NCBI RefSeq assembly: GCF_000331245.1
Contig: NZ_ANFZ01000019.1
Span: 1-64,000 of the forward strand
From: Blastomonas sp. AAP53
GTDB taxonomy: Bacteria; Pseudomonadota; Alphaproteobacteria; Sphingomonadales; Sphingomonadaceae
Direction of reading: 5' to 3'
DNA: 64,000 nucleotides
Part shown: in pieces, positions 8,048-16,596 of the stretch
How positions within the stretch are numbered: the stretch's first letter is position 1
Layout of the letters: the number at the start of each line of letters is the position of its first letter
Translations under genes and position numbers: made by a program
The notes under the pieces: model-generated
What the model saw: the letters and a program-made list of their open reading frames with translations, nothing else
Databases searched by the model: none
What the model was told of the DNA's origin: nothing

Positions 8048-10669
8048 ATGCTTTTCACTCGTGTATCCGCGTGCGCGCTGGCGCTGAGCCTCGCCATGGC
8101 CGCCTCGCCGGCATGGGCGCAACAGTCAGCGCCGGAAGCGGACAGCAGTGCCTCCGAAGGCTTGCAGGAAATCGTCGTGACCGCGCAGCGCCGCGCGGAA
8201 TCGCTGCAAGACGTTCCCATCTCGATCTCGGCCTTCAGCGCCGATGCGATCACCGAACAGGGTGTCGGCAATCTGTCCTCGCTCTCGCGGCTGGCGCCCA
8301 ACGTCAACCTGGATGGCGGCACGCCGTTTTCAGGGTCGACCGCCGTCATTTCCGCCACCATCCGCGGCATCGGGTCGGATGACTTTGCCTTCAACATCGA
8401 TCCGGGCGTCGGCATCTATCTGGACGGCATCTATCTCGCGCGCACCGTCGGCGCCAATCTGGACCTGCCCGATGTCGAGCGCGTCGAAATCCTCAAGGGC
8501 CCGCAGGGCACGCTGTTTGGCCGCAACACCATCGGCGGCGCGATCTCGATCGTCACGCGCGAGCCCGGACGCGATTTCGGCTTCACCGGCGACATCACCA
8601 CGGGTAGTTTCAACTATCTGCGCTTTCGCGGGACGGTCGATGTCCCGCTGGCCGACAACCTGCGCACCTCGCTGACGGTATCCAGCTCGACCCGCGACGG
8701 CTTCCTGCGCCGCGTGCCGTTCACCGGCGCGGGCGCGCGCTTTGCCTCCAATTCGGACAGCTTCCTCAACTTCAACCACTCCAGCTATCGCTCGGCAGAG
8801 CGTGAAGGTGGCGAGGGCAGCTTCAGCATGCGCGGCCGGGCGATCTGGGAGGCATCCGACCGGTTCCGGGTCTCGTTCTCAGGCGACTATATGCACAGCG
8901 ACAACAGCGGCCAGGCAAGCAAGCTGCTGGGCACGTTCGAAAATGTCCCCGGGCCGTTCGCCGGCACCGCCAACCTTCCGGGCACCGCGTTCAGCCCGAC
9001 CAACACCGGCTTCCTGTTCGGCGGCCTCTACAATTTCTGCATCGGATCGACCCCGGCGCAGATCGCAGCGCGCAATGCCCAGGCGCTGTGCGGCGCGCGC
9101 GGAACGCAGTTCCTCCCCAATCGGCGGCTGACCTCGTTCGCCAGCGTCAACGTGGATGCCGATCCGACCAACGACCGCATCCCCTGGGACAGCCGTTTCC
9201 TCAACCCCAATATCGACGAGAGCTATTCCACCGGCCCCAGCTTTTCCAACCTGACCGCCTGGGGGCTGGCGGGCACGATGGAATTCGACCTGACGGATGA
9301 TATCCAGATCAAGTCGATCACCGGCTATCGCAAGACCGCCTGGAAGGCCGGCGGCGACTATGACGGCTCGCCGCTCAGCATTCTCGAGATCAGCTTCGAG
9401 CAGAACCAGTGGCAGTTCAGCCAGGAGCTGCAGCTGTCAGGATCGGCACTGGACGACAAGCTCAACTTCGTCGGCGGCGCCTATTATTTCGAGGAAAAGG
9501 GCGATCTGCACGACTTCGTCACCTTCAACGAGGGGCTCGTGCAGGTCGATGGACCCAACGACTTCGACACCAGCAACTACGCCTTTTTCGGCCAGGTCGA
9601 TTATCGTCCGATCGATCTGATCAGCTTCACGCTGGGCGCGCGCTACACCAACGAGACCAAGAAGTTCGAAGGTCGTCAGCAGGAGCTCAATGGCTTCAAC
9701 TACCGCCTGTTCGGCTGCTCTGCGCCCGATGGCACGATCACGCCGCAGGGCCAGTTCCCGCTCGCCCCTCCGGGCGTGCCGTGCTTTGCCGGGCTCAGCT
9801 TCCCCTCGCCGACCGAGCCGACACGGGTCTATGTGCCGGGCGTCAACCGCGCGAAGTTCGACAATTTTGCGCCGCGCGCGGGCATCCAGCTGCACCCCAG
9901 CGAGGATCTGCTGATGTTCGCCAGCTGGTCGCGGGGCTACAAGACTGGCGGCTGGACCACGCGCCTGACCAATCCGCAGGGCAATGTCGCGCCCGACTTC
10001 GGTCCTGAAACGGCAGAGACCTTTGAGGCCGGCGTCAAGGCGACACTGCTCGATCGCCGCCTGCAGCTCAATGCATCGGTGTTCACCACCAGGTACACCG
10101 GCGTGCAGCTGAACATCCAGGTCGGCACATCGCCCACCATCGACAACGCCGGCGATGCACGGATCAAGGGCTTTGAGCTGGAACTGACCGCACAACCGGT
10201 ACGCGGGCTGACCATCACCGGCGCCCTCGGCTATCTCGACACCGCCTATACCAGCGTCGAGGCCGCCGCTCTGGTCACCTCTTCGGCCATTCCCGGAATC
10301 CAGCGCGGCATCGGCGTGGGCGCCCCCCTGCCCAAATCGGCCGAATGGAAGTTCAACCTCAGCCCGCGCTACGAACACACTCTGCCCAGCGGCGGGCAGG
10401 TGGTCGTGCTGGGCGACTGGTCCTATGCCAGCGCGTTCCGCAACGACATCGCGGGCACGGAACTGCTGTTCCGCCCGTCGACCGACGTGTTCAACGCATC
10501 GGTCCAGTATGTCACGCCCGACGACAGCTGGTCGCTGACTCTGGGCGGCACCAACCTCACCGACGAACGCTACATCACCACCGGTGGCCCCAACCTGTCC
10601 GCAGGCCTGGTGTTCGGCAGCTATAACCGGCCGCGCGAATGGTACCTGCGTCTCGGCGTCAAGTTCTGA
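8048..10669 (+). CDS. TonB-dependent outer-membrane receptor
   Basis: An 873-residue receptor. A signal peptide (cleavage near AWAQ), a TonB-box-like EIVVTAQRR and a plug domain with VERVEILKGPQGTLFGRNTIGGAI are followed by a long beta-barrel ending in the aromatic C-terminus YLRLGVKF. The ATG at 8048 is chosen because the GGGGGAG just before it is an ideal ribosome-binding site; the in-frame ATG at 8033 overlaps that site. It would import a bulky or scarce ligand with energy from TonB. The neighbours (aromatic aldehyde dehydrogenase, aryl-alcohol-type dehydrogenase, esterase) suggest an aromatic compound rather than a siderophore, but the ligand cannot be read from sequence. Confidence 0.92.
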   Translation: MLFTRVSACALALSLAMAASPAWAQQSAPEADSSASEGLQEIVVTAQRRAESLQDVPISISAFSADAITEQGVGNLSSLSRLAPNVNLDGGTPFSGSTAVISATIRGIGSDDFAFNIDPGVGIYLDGIYLARTVGANLDLPDVERVEILKGPQGTLFGRNTIGGAISIVTREPGRDFGFTGDITTGSFNYLRFRGTVDVPLADNLRTSLTVSSSTRDGFLRRVPFTGAGARFASNSDSFLNFNHSSYRSAEREGGEGSFSMRGRAIWEASDRFRVSFSGDYMHSDNSGQASKLLGTFENVPGPFAGTANLPGTAFSPTNTGFLFGGLYNFCIGSTPAQIAARNAQALCGARGTQFLPNRRLTSFASVNVDADPTNDRIPWDSRFLNPNIDESYSTGPSFSNLTAWGLAGTMEFDLTDDIQIKSITGYRKTAWKAGGDYDGSPLSILEISFEQNQWQFSQELQLSGSALDDKLNFVGGAYYFEEKGDLHDFVTFNEGLVQVDGPNDFDTSNYAFFGQVDYRPIDLISFTLGARYTNETKKFEGRQQELNGFNYRLFGCSAPDGTITPQGQFPLAPPGVPCFAGLSFPSPTEPTRVYVPGVNRAKFDNFAPRAGIQLHPSEDLLMFASWSRGYKTGGWTTRLTNPQGNVAPDFGPETAETFEAGVKATLLDRRLQLNASVFTTRYTGVQLNIQVGTSPTIDNAGDARIKGFELELTAQPVRGLTITGALGYLDTAYTSVEAAALVTSSAIPGIQRGIGVGAPLPKSAEWKFNLSPRYEHTLPSGGQVVVLGDWSYASAFRNDIAGTELLFRPSTDVFNASVQYVTPDDSWSLTLGGTNLTDERYITTGGPNLSAGLVFGSYNRPREWYLRLGVKF

Positions 10670-10733
10670 TCCGGTCCCGGTGCCCTGCCATGCAGCGGCA
10701 CCGGGCTGTCTTTTCTCCAGGAAAGTGTGAACC

Positions 10734-11867
10734 ATGAGCATAGCTGCCAGAGCGGCCATATCGCGCCATCCCGGCGCCGCGCCCCGGATCGAGCCGGTCA
10801 GAATCGAGAGCCCGCGCGACGACGAGCTGCTCGTCGAGATCCGGGGCGTGGGCGTCTGCCATACCGATATGGTGATGCGCGATTCGCATCTGCCTGTTCC
10901 CTTGCCGGTGGTGCTGGGACACGAGGGTGCGGGCATTGTCCGCGCCGTGGGCTGCGCAGTGACCGAATTTGCGCCCGGCGACCATGTGGTGCTCAGCTTC
11001 ATGTCGTGCAGCCAGTGCGTATCGTGTGCCGATGACGCGCCAGCCTATTGCCACAGCTGGGTGCCGCTCAATTTCTTCGGCGCGCGCGCCGATGGATCGA
11101 CCGCTCTGACCGATGCGGACGGCGCATCCATACACAGTCATGTCTTCGGTCAGTCTTCCTTTGCCAGCCATGCGCTGGTCAACCGGCGCAACGCGATCAA
11201 GGTCGACACCGATCTGCCGATCGAGCTGCTCGGCCCGCTGGGCTGCGGCATCCAGACCGGTGCCGGGACCGTGCTCAACGCCTGCCGCGTGCGGGCCGGG
11301 TCGAGCGTCGCGGTGATCGGCGCTGGCGCGGTCGGCCTGTCCGCCGTCATGGCCGCGCGCATTGCGGGGGCGGGCACGATTGTCGCGCTCGACATCAACG
11401 ACGCGCGGATTGCGTTGGCGCTGAAGCTGGGCGCGACGCACGGCCTGCGCGCCGATGCCGACAGCTACACTGGCCATGCCACGGCAGCGGGCTGCCCGGC
11501 AGGTTTCGACTATATCATCGACACCACCGGCATCACCGACCTGGTCAATCAGGCGATCCTGGCACTCGCCCCGCGCGGCGAGATCGCGCTGGTCGGCGCC
11601 TATCCGCCGGGCACGCCGGTGGCCAGCGACCCTGCCCATATCATGAGCGGCGGGCGGGTGATCCGCGGCGTGGTGGAAGGCAGCGCCGACCCTGCCAGCT
11701 TCATCCCGCAGCTGATCGCATATTATCGCCAGGGCCTGTTTCCGTTCGACCGGCTGGTCGAGTATTTCGCGTTTGACGACATCGAACAGGCCATCGCCGC
11801 CGGCGAAACCGGGCGTGTCATCAAGCCGGTGCTGCTGCTGGCCCCCAGCGATACGCAAGAGCCATGA
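10734..11867 (+). CDS. Zinc-dependent alcohol dehydrogenase, aryl-alcohol dehydrogenase type
   Basis: A 377-residue medium-chain dehydrogenase. Catalytic zinc ligands are seen at C42 (GVCHTD), H63-E64 (GHEGAG) and the LGCGIQTG cysteine. The structural zinc site is present as C92-x2-C95-x2-C98-x7-C106. The Rossmann motif GAGAVGLSAV lies near residue 195. The combination of LGCGIQTGAGTVLN and this cysteine spacing is typical of benzyl/aryl-alcohol dehydrogenases and their class III relatives. It would interconvert an alcohol and aldehyde with NAD+. Its stop overlaps the next gene's start by four bases, so it forms a unit with the esterase. Confidence 0.88.
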   Translation: MSIAARAAISRHPGAAPRIEPVRIESPRDDELLVEIRGVGVCHTDMVMRDSHLPVPLPVVLGHEGAGIVRAVGCAVTEFAPGDHVVLSFMSCSQCVSCADDAPAYCHSWVPLNFFGARADGSTALTDADGASIHSHVFGQSSFASHALVNRRNAIKVDTDLPIELLGPLGCGIQTGAGTVLNACRVRAGSSVAVIGAGAVGLSAVMAARIAGAGTIVALDINDARIALALKLGATHGLRADADSYTGHATAAGCPAGFDYIIDTTGITDLVNQAILALAPRGEIALVGAYPPGTPVASDPAHIMSGGRVIRGVVEGSADPASFIPQLIAYYRQGLFPFDRLVEYFAFDDIEQAIAAGETGRVIKPVLLLAPSDTQEP

Positions 11868-12823
11868 CGCAGCCGTTCGTCCGTCCCGATGTCGAAGCGT
11901 TTCTGCAGGCGCAGGCCGTATCGGGCACACCATCGCTGCATGAGCTACCAGTCGCCATCGCGCGAGAGGCCTTCGGTGCGATCAGCGCCATGACCGACGC
12001 GCCCGCGATCGATATTGCTGCGGTTCGCGACCTCTGGTGCGATGGTCCCGGCGGGCCGATCCCGCTGCGGCTCTACGATTGCCAACGCGACCGCAGCCGT
12101 GCCGGGCCGCTGATCGTGTTCTTCCATGGCGGCGGCTTCGTGCTGGGCGGACTGGAAAGCCATGACAGCTTCTGCCGATTTCTGGCCGACTGCACCGATC
12201 TGCCGGTGCTGGCGGTCGATTACCGGCTCGCCCCCGAACACCCATTTCCCGGCTTTGTCGACGATGCCGAATGCGTGGCGCGCTGGGTTGCCGGCCAGCC
12301 TGCCGCGCTCGGACTGGAGATCACCGGACTGGTGACCTGCGGCGACAGCGCCGGGGGCCATCTGGCGATCTGTGTCGCGCAGCAGCTGGCCGCGCGCCCG
12401 GCGGGCCTGCCGCTGCTGGCGCAATGGGTGTTCTATCCCTTTGTCGGCGGCGGCAATGACTGGGATTCGGTGCGAAACTTCAGCGAAGGCTATGTCGTGA
12501 CGCGACCGATGATGGATTGGTTCGATGGCCATTGCGGCACGCCGTATGACGATCCGCGCTATGCGCTGCTGCTGGGGCCGGTGCCAGCGGTTCCGTTGAT
12601 GATCCAGACCACCAGCCTCGACCCATTGCAGGATCAGGGCATCGCCTATGCCCGGCTCGCCGAGGCCCATGGCGCGCGCGTGGTTCATCTCGAGGCAGCG
12701 GGCATGGTCCACGGCTTCGTCACCATGCGCGGCGCGCTGCCCTCCACCTTTGGCGATCTGGAAGACGCGATTGCGGCCGGGCTCAGCCTGCTCGACATGC
12801 CGCAGGCACGCGATCGTCCCTGA
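11864..12823 (+). CDS. Alpha/beta hydrolase, hormone-sensitive-lipase (type IV) esterase family
   Basis: A 319-residue esterase. The oxyanion-hole motif HGGGF is at 88-92, the nucleophile elbow GDSAGG puts the catalytic serine at 162, and Asp253 (SLDPL) and His283 (MVHGF) complete the triad. It would hydrolyse short-chain or aromatic esters in the cytosol; no signal peptide is visible. It is translationally coupled (ATGA overlap) to the alcohol dehydrogenase and sits downstream of the TonB receptor, which suggests that an imported ester yields an alcohol for that dehydrogenase. That sequence of events is inference. Confidence 0.88.
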   Translation: MTQPFVRPDVEAFLQAQAVSGTPSLHELPVAIAREAFGAISAMTDAPAIDIAAVRDLWCDGPGGPIPLRLYDCQRDRSRAGPLIVFFHGGGFVLGGLESHDSFCRFLADCTDLPVLAVDYRLAPEHPFPGFVDDAECVARWVAGQPAALGLEITGLVTCGDSAGGHLAICVAQQLAARPAGLPLLAQWVFYPFVGGGNDWDSVRNFSEGYVVTRPMMDWFDGHCGTPYDDPRYALLLGPVPAVPLMIQTTSLDPLQDQGIAYARLAEAHGARVVHLEAAGMVHGFVTMRGALPSTFGDLEDAIAAGLSLLDMPQARDRP

Positions 12824-12832
12824 CGTGCGCCG

Positions 12833-13789
12833 TCAACCGGAGAGGCGCGGCGTGCGGGGGGAGCGGGCGCGCATCGCGATGACCAGCCCGATCATCCCCA
12901 GCACCGCGCCGCCTGCCGCCAGCGCGCTCCATTGATAGCCCTCGAAGATCGTCGAGAGGATCATCGCCACCACGGGCACCAGCACGCTGCTATAGGCGGC
13001 GCGCGCGGCACCGATGTCGCGGATAAGCGCGAAATACATCGGGAAGGTGACGACCGATCCCATCAGGCCCAGATACACGATGCCGCCCAGATACGCCGGA
13101 CGGCTTTCGAACACCGGCGGGCCATAAAGCGCCCAGCCCAGCACCGCGTTGCCCAGCGCCCCCCAAAGCATCGCCCAGGCGAGCAGCGTGAGGATCGGCA
13201 TCGTGCGCACCCGCTCGGCCGACTGCATGACATTGGCGATCGAGGCGGACATGATGGCGCATAAAGCGAGGCCGAGCCCCATCATCACATCGCCCAGGTC
13301 CACCGGCATTGCCCGATATTCCTGCACGAACAGCAAGGCGATCCCCGCCAGTGCCACCGCCGTTCCCAGAACGAACCCACCCGAAATCCGCTGGCCCAGA
13401 AACACGCGCGACAGGATGGCATTGGGCACCATCAGCATGGCAAACAGCACCGCGAGCAGGCCCGAGGTGATGTACATCTCCGACCGGTAGACGAAGTTGA
13501 AATTGGCCGAGAACTGGAACAGGCCCAACGCCAGTGCGATCAGCTGCCCCTGCCGGTCCAGCCGCAAAGGGGCCTTGCGCCACCAGGCGAGCAGGAACAT
13601 GCCCAGCGCCGCCACACCGAAGCGGTAACTGACCGACCAGGTCGGGGGCACGCTGGAAATCTGGTCCTTGATCACCAGCCAGGTCGACCCCCAGATCAGC
13701 GAGACGATCAGGAATGGCACCAGGACGCGCGCCGACAGCATCGACGGTTCCTCGCGGATCTCGGTCGGAGCGGCGGCGCTGCTGGCCAT
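12833..13789 (-). CDS. EamA/DMT-superfamily membrane transporter
   Basis: A 318-residue inner-membrane protein with about ten hydrophobic helices arranged as two EamA repeats, each of roughly 140 residues. The characteristic LIWGSTWLVIKDQI at the N-terminus and an AYSSVLVPVVAMILSTIFE segment near the end are typical of RhaT/EamA exporters of amino acids or metabolites. The start ATG at 13789 shares one base with the stop of the aldolase gene (TAATG), implying translational coupling; the longer frame upstream reads through the aldolase and is not used. The pairing with a threonine aldolase-like enzyme hints at an amino-acid-related substrate, but this is only context. Confidence 0.86.
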   Translation of the reverse strand: MASSAAAPTEIREEPSMLSARVLVPFLIVSLIWGSTWLVIKDQISSVPPTWSVSYRFGVAALGMFLLAWWRKAPLRLDRQGQLIALALGLFQFSANFNFVYRSEMYITSGLLAVLFAMLMVPNAILSRVFLGQRISGGFVLGTAVALAGIALLFVQEYRAMPVDLGDVMMGLGLALCAIMSASIANVMQSAERVRTMPILTLLAWAMLWGALGNAVLGWALYGPPVFESRPAYLGGIVYLGLMGSVVTFPMYFALIRDIGAARAAYSSVLVPVVAMILSTIFEGYQWSALAAGGAVLGMIGLVIAMRARSPRTPRLSG

Positions 13790-14805
13790 TACAGCGCGGC
13801 GATGGCAGCGGCGAGCGGGGCGACGACCCCGGCGTCCTGATCCCATGCGGTGACGAAACGCGCCTCTCCGCCTTCGGGCGTCATCTCGCCCCAGTCGTAG
13901 AATTCGAAACCTTGCGCCCGCAGCGATGCGGCTTCGCCGGCGGTGAGCTTTACGAACACCTCGTTCGCCTCGACCGGATAGAGCAGCCGGTCACCGGCGG
14001 CCTGCGCAATCGCCTGTGCCCCGGCATTGGCCGCAGCCGCATTCGACAGCCACAGGTCGTCCTCCAGCATCGCCAGCAATTGCGCGGCGAGGAAACGGCC
14101 CTTGGACTGCAGTTGGCCTGCGCGCTTCCGCAAATAGGGCAGTTCGCGTGCCAGACAATTGTCGAACACGATGATCGCTTCTGCATTCATCCCGCCGTTC
14201 TTGACGCAGCCGAAGCTCAGCATGTCGACGCCTGCGCGCCAGGTCACATCCGCCGGATGCACGCCGGTCGATGCGATGGCGTTGGCAAAGCGCGCGCCAT
14301 CCATGTGCAGCTTGAGGCCCTTTGCCTTGCAGACCTCGGCGATCGCAGCGACCTCCTTGGGCGTGTAGACCAGCCCGTATTCGCTGGCGTTGGTAATCGA
14401 GACGCACGCCGGCTGGACCTGGTGCACGTCATCGCGAATGTTGCCGGCGACCCGCCGGACCTCGTCGGCGGTGAGCTTTGCGCCCTCGCCATCGGCGAGG
14501 ATCAGCTTGGCCCCGTGCATGAAAAAGCCCGGCGCGCCGCATTCGTCCTGTTCGATATGCGCCATGTTGTGGCAGATCACGCCCTTGTGCGGCGGGCACA
14601 AAGCCGAGAGCGCGAGAGCATTGGCCGCCGTTCCGGTCGCCACCCACAACGCCCGCACGCGCGTGCCGAACAGCTGGCTGAAGCGGTCGTCGAGCGCCTG
14701 GCTGAGCGCGTCGCCATCATAAGGCGAATCGAGCTGGTTGGCAGCAACAAGGGCGTCCATCACATGCGGGTGAACGGCGGCGGCATTGTCTGAAAAGAAC
14801 TTCAT
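13789..14805 (-). CDS. ltaE: Low-specificity L-threonine aldolase-like PLP enzyme
   Basis: A 338-residue fold-type I PLP enzyme expected to cleave beta-hydroxy amino acids such as threonine to glycine plus an aldehyde. The Schiff-base lysine is in FGCVKNGG (K202), the PLP-pyridine aspartate in HMDGARFANA (D169), and the cofactor loop ATGTAANALAL lies at 57-67. The ATG at 14805 (MKFFSDNAA) matches how the family begins; an in-frame ATG at 14841 adds twelve atypical residues. It is coupled to the DMT transporter downstream. Family members with an SFGCxKNG motif are annotated as threonine aldolase or beta-eliminating lyase, and substrate preference is uncertain. Confidence 0.88.
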   Translation of the reverse strand: MKFFSDNAAAVHPHVMDALVAANQLDSPYDGDALSQALDDRFSQLFGTRVRALWVATGTAANALALSALCPPHKGVICHNMAHIEQDECGAPGFFMHGAKLILADGEGAKLTADEVRRVAGNIRDDVHQVQPACVSITNASEYGLVYTPKEVAAIAEVCKAKGLKLHMDGARFANAIASTGVHPADVTWRAGVDMLSFGCVKNGGMNAEAIIVFDNCLARELPYLRKRAGQLQSKGRFLAAQLLAMLEDDLWLSNAAAANAGAQAIAQAAGDRLLYPVEANEVFVKLTAGEAASLRAQGFEFYDWGEMTPEGGEARFVTAWDQDAGVVAPLAAAIAAL

Positions 14806-14868
14806 GCGACCGTGTCGTAATGCTGTGGGGGCCAAGGTCAAGCGGCGCGGTGCTCGTGCGCGGCCGCG

Positions 14869-16596
14869 TCAGAAGCGGTGGTTCCAGCTGAGCGCAAACG
14901 ACAGGCCGTCATCCTGCACATCGCGGCTGCCGGTGATCGCTGCGTCGATCAGCGCATGGCCATAGGTCAGCCGCGCAGACAGCGAAGGCGACGGCGTCCA
15001 GGCGAGCGACGCACCGATGCTCGCGATCTCGCCTGGTACCGGCTGGAAACCGCGGGTGGCGTTGCGCATCACCGCGCCATCGGTGAACAGTGACGGGGTG
15101 AAGCTGCCCCAGCGCAGCCCCAGCGGGCCCGTCGCGCCTGACCCGATCTGCAGCGGCCGGGCGAGTTCCACCGATCCGACCACACCCCGATCAGCCAGCA
15201 ACAGGCTTTCGCGATAGCCGCGCACGCTCTGGCTGCCGCCTGCCACGAAGCGCTCGCCGGCATAGAGCACGCCCTGCCCATATTGCCCGGCAATCCGCGC
15301 GCGCAGTTCCCAGCCGCTGCGCCCCAGCCTGCGCGCATGGCTGAGCTGGCCTGATACGCTGCGGAAGCGCGGCGAGGGTGCGGCGATGCCGACGATATCC
15401 GACCGGCTGCCCTCGATCCCTTGCGTGAACCGCAGTTGCCCGATCCAGACCGTGGCAGAGCTGCGCCGTGTCCATTCCGCCGCCAGCCTGAGCGCGGAAT
15501 ATTCCGCCAGGCCGCGCACCGATCCGGGGCTGAACGAGAACGGCTGGCCCAGCAGAAATGTGCGCGTTTCGCGGTGGATGACGCCGGTGCGCAGCGTCAC
15601 CGATTGCGCGCTGACCTCGGGCGTGCCGTCGGCAGCGGCAGGGCTGAGCGGGCGCTGCCAGAGCGTGAGCGCAAAGCCGCCTTCGACGAACCAGTCGGTC
15701 GCGCGGATGTTGAGGTTGCGCAACGGCGCATCGACCACCGCCGCGCGGTTATAGCCGCCGCGCACCTCCATCTGCAGCGCCGGGTGCAAGAACGGCGCGG
15801 CATAATCGACCAGCACATCGGGCCGCCCCGCCGTCAGCCCCGCATCCACGCCGATCCGGTCGCCTGCGAACACCGTGTTGCGCACAGCGATGCCGGTGCC
15901 GAACCGCAATCCGCCCACTGCAGGCGAACGGCTGTTGGCGATACTGGCCTGCACTGCAAGGCGCGGAGCAGGATCGACCAGCAGCGACAATCGCGCCTCG
16001 CCCGGACGGGTTCCGGGCTGCAGATCGGCCTTGACCGTGGCGATGGCATCGTCGGCGGCAAGATTGCGAAAGTCGCGCTCGATCGCCAGGCCATTGATCG
16101 GCACGGCGCGCGCGGACGGCATCCGCGCAATGACATAGGCTTCGGTGAGGCCACCGGCCTGCCCATCCTGCCATTCGACCATCGGGCCGTCCCCGATCAG
16201 CCTCCCCGTTACCAGCCGCAGCACCAGTGGCGAGGCTCCGCCAGCGTCGGTCATCGGATCGATCAGGACCCCCGAATTGACATAGCCGTTGCGGACATAG
16301 GCCAGGCTGATCTGCTGGACAGCGGCGGCGATGCGATCCAGCGACACCGGGGCTTCGATCAGGCGGTTCGCGGCGATCTGCTGGCGCACCCATTCGCCAT
16401 CGAGCCAGTCGCCGATGCGATAGCGCACGGCAAAGCCACCGAAATCGAGCCCGTCGCTGTCCGTCGTCGCAACCGCAACCGCATCGGGCTCTGCGTGAAC
16501 CTCGACTTCGCAGAACGTGACGATCCCGGAATCGATCGTATCAGGCATGCGCGCACAAGCACCAGCCTGCAGCGCAAGCGCGAGCAACAGGCTCAA
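14869..16596 (-). CDS. Two-partner secretion outer-membrane transporter TpsB (ShlB/FhaC/HecB family)
   Basis: A protein of about 575 residues: a short signal segment (LLLALALQAGACA), a POTRA region with the ...RDFRNLAADDAIATVKADL... pattern, then a beta-barrel carrying the conserved SVRGYRE motif and ending LSWNHRF with a terminal phenylalanine, as barrel proteins do. It would export the adjacent TpsA across the outer membrane. The start is most likely the TTG at 16596: it overlaps the TpsA stop (TTGA), and a GGGAGG ribosome-binding sequence lies six bases upstream. The first in-frame ATG downstream would remove the signal peptide, and the longer upstream frame only shadows TpsA. Confidence 0.88.
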   Translation of the reverse strand: MSLLLALALQAGACARMPDTIDSGIVTFCEVEVHAEPDAVAVATTDSDGLDFGGFAVRYRIGDWLDGEWVRQQIAANRLIEAPVSLDRIAAAVQQISLAYVRNGYVNSGVLIDPMTDAGGASPLVLRLVTGRLIGDGPMVEWQDGQAGGLTEAYVIARMPSARAVPINGLAIERDFRNLAADDAIATVKADLQPGTRPGEARLSLLVDPAPRLAVQASIANSRSPAVGGLRFGTGIAVRNTVFAGDRIGVDAGLTAGRPDVLVDYAAPFLHPALQMEVRGGYNRAAVVDAPLRNLNIRATDWFVEGGFALTLWQRPLSPAAADGTPEVSAQSVTLRTGVIHRETRTFLLGQPFSFSPGSVRGLAEYSALRLAAEWTRRSSATVWIGQLRFTQGIEGSRSDIVGIAAPSPRFRSVSGQLSHARRLGRSGWELRARIAGQYGQGVLYAGERFVAGGSQSVRGYRESLLLADRGVVGSVELARPLQIGSGATGPLGLRWGSFTPSLFTDGAVMRNATRGFQPVPGEIASIGASLAWTPSPSLSARLTYGHALIDAAITGSRDVQDDGLSFALSWNHRF

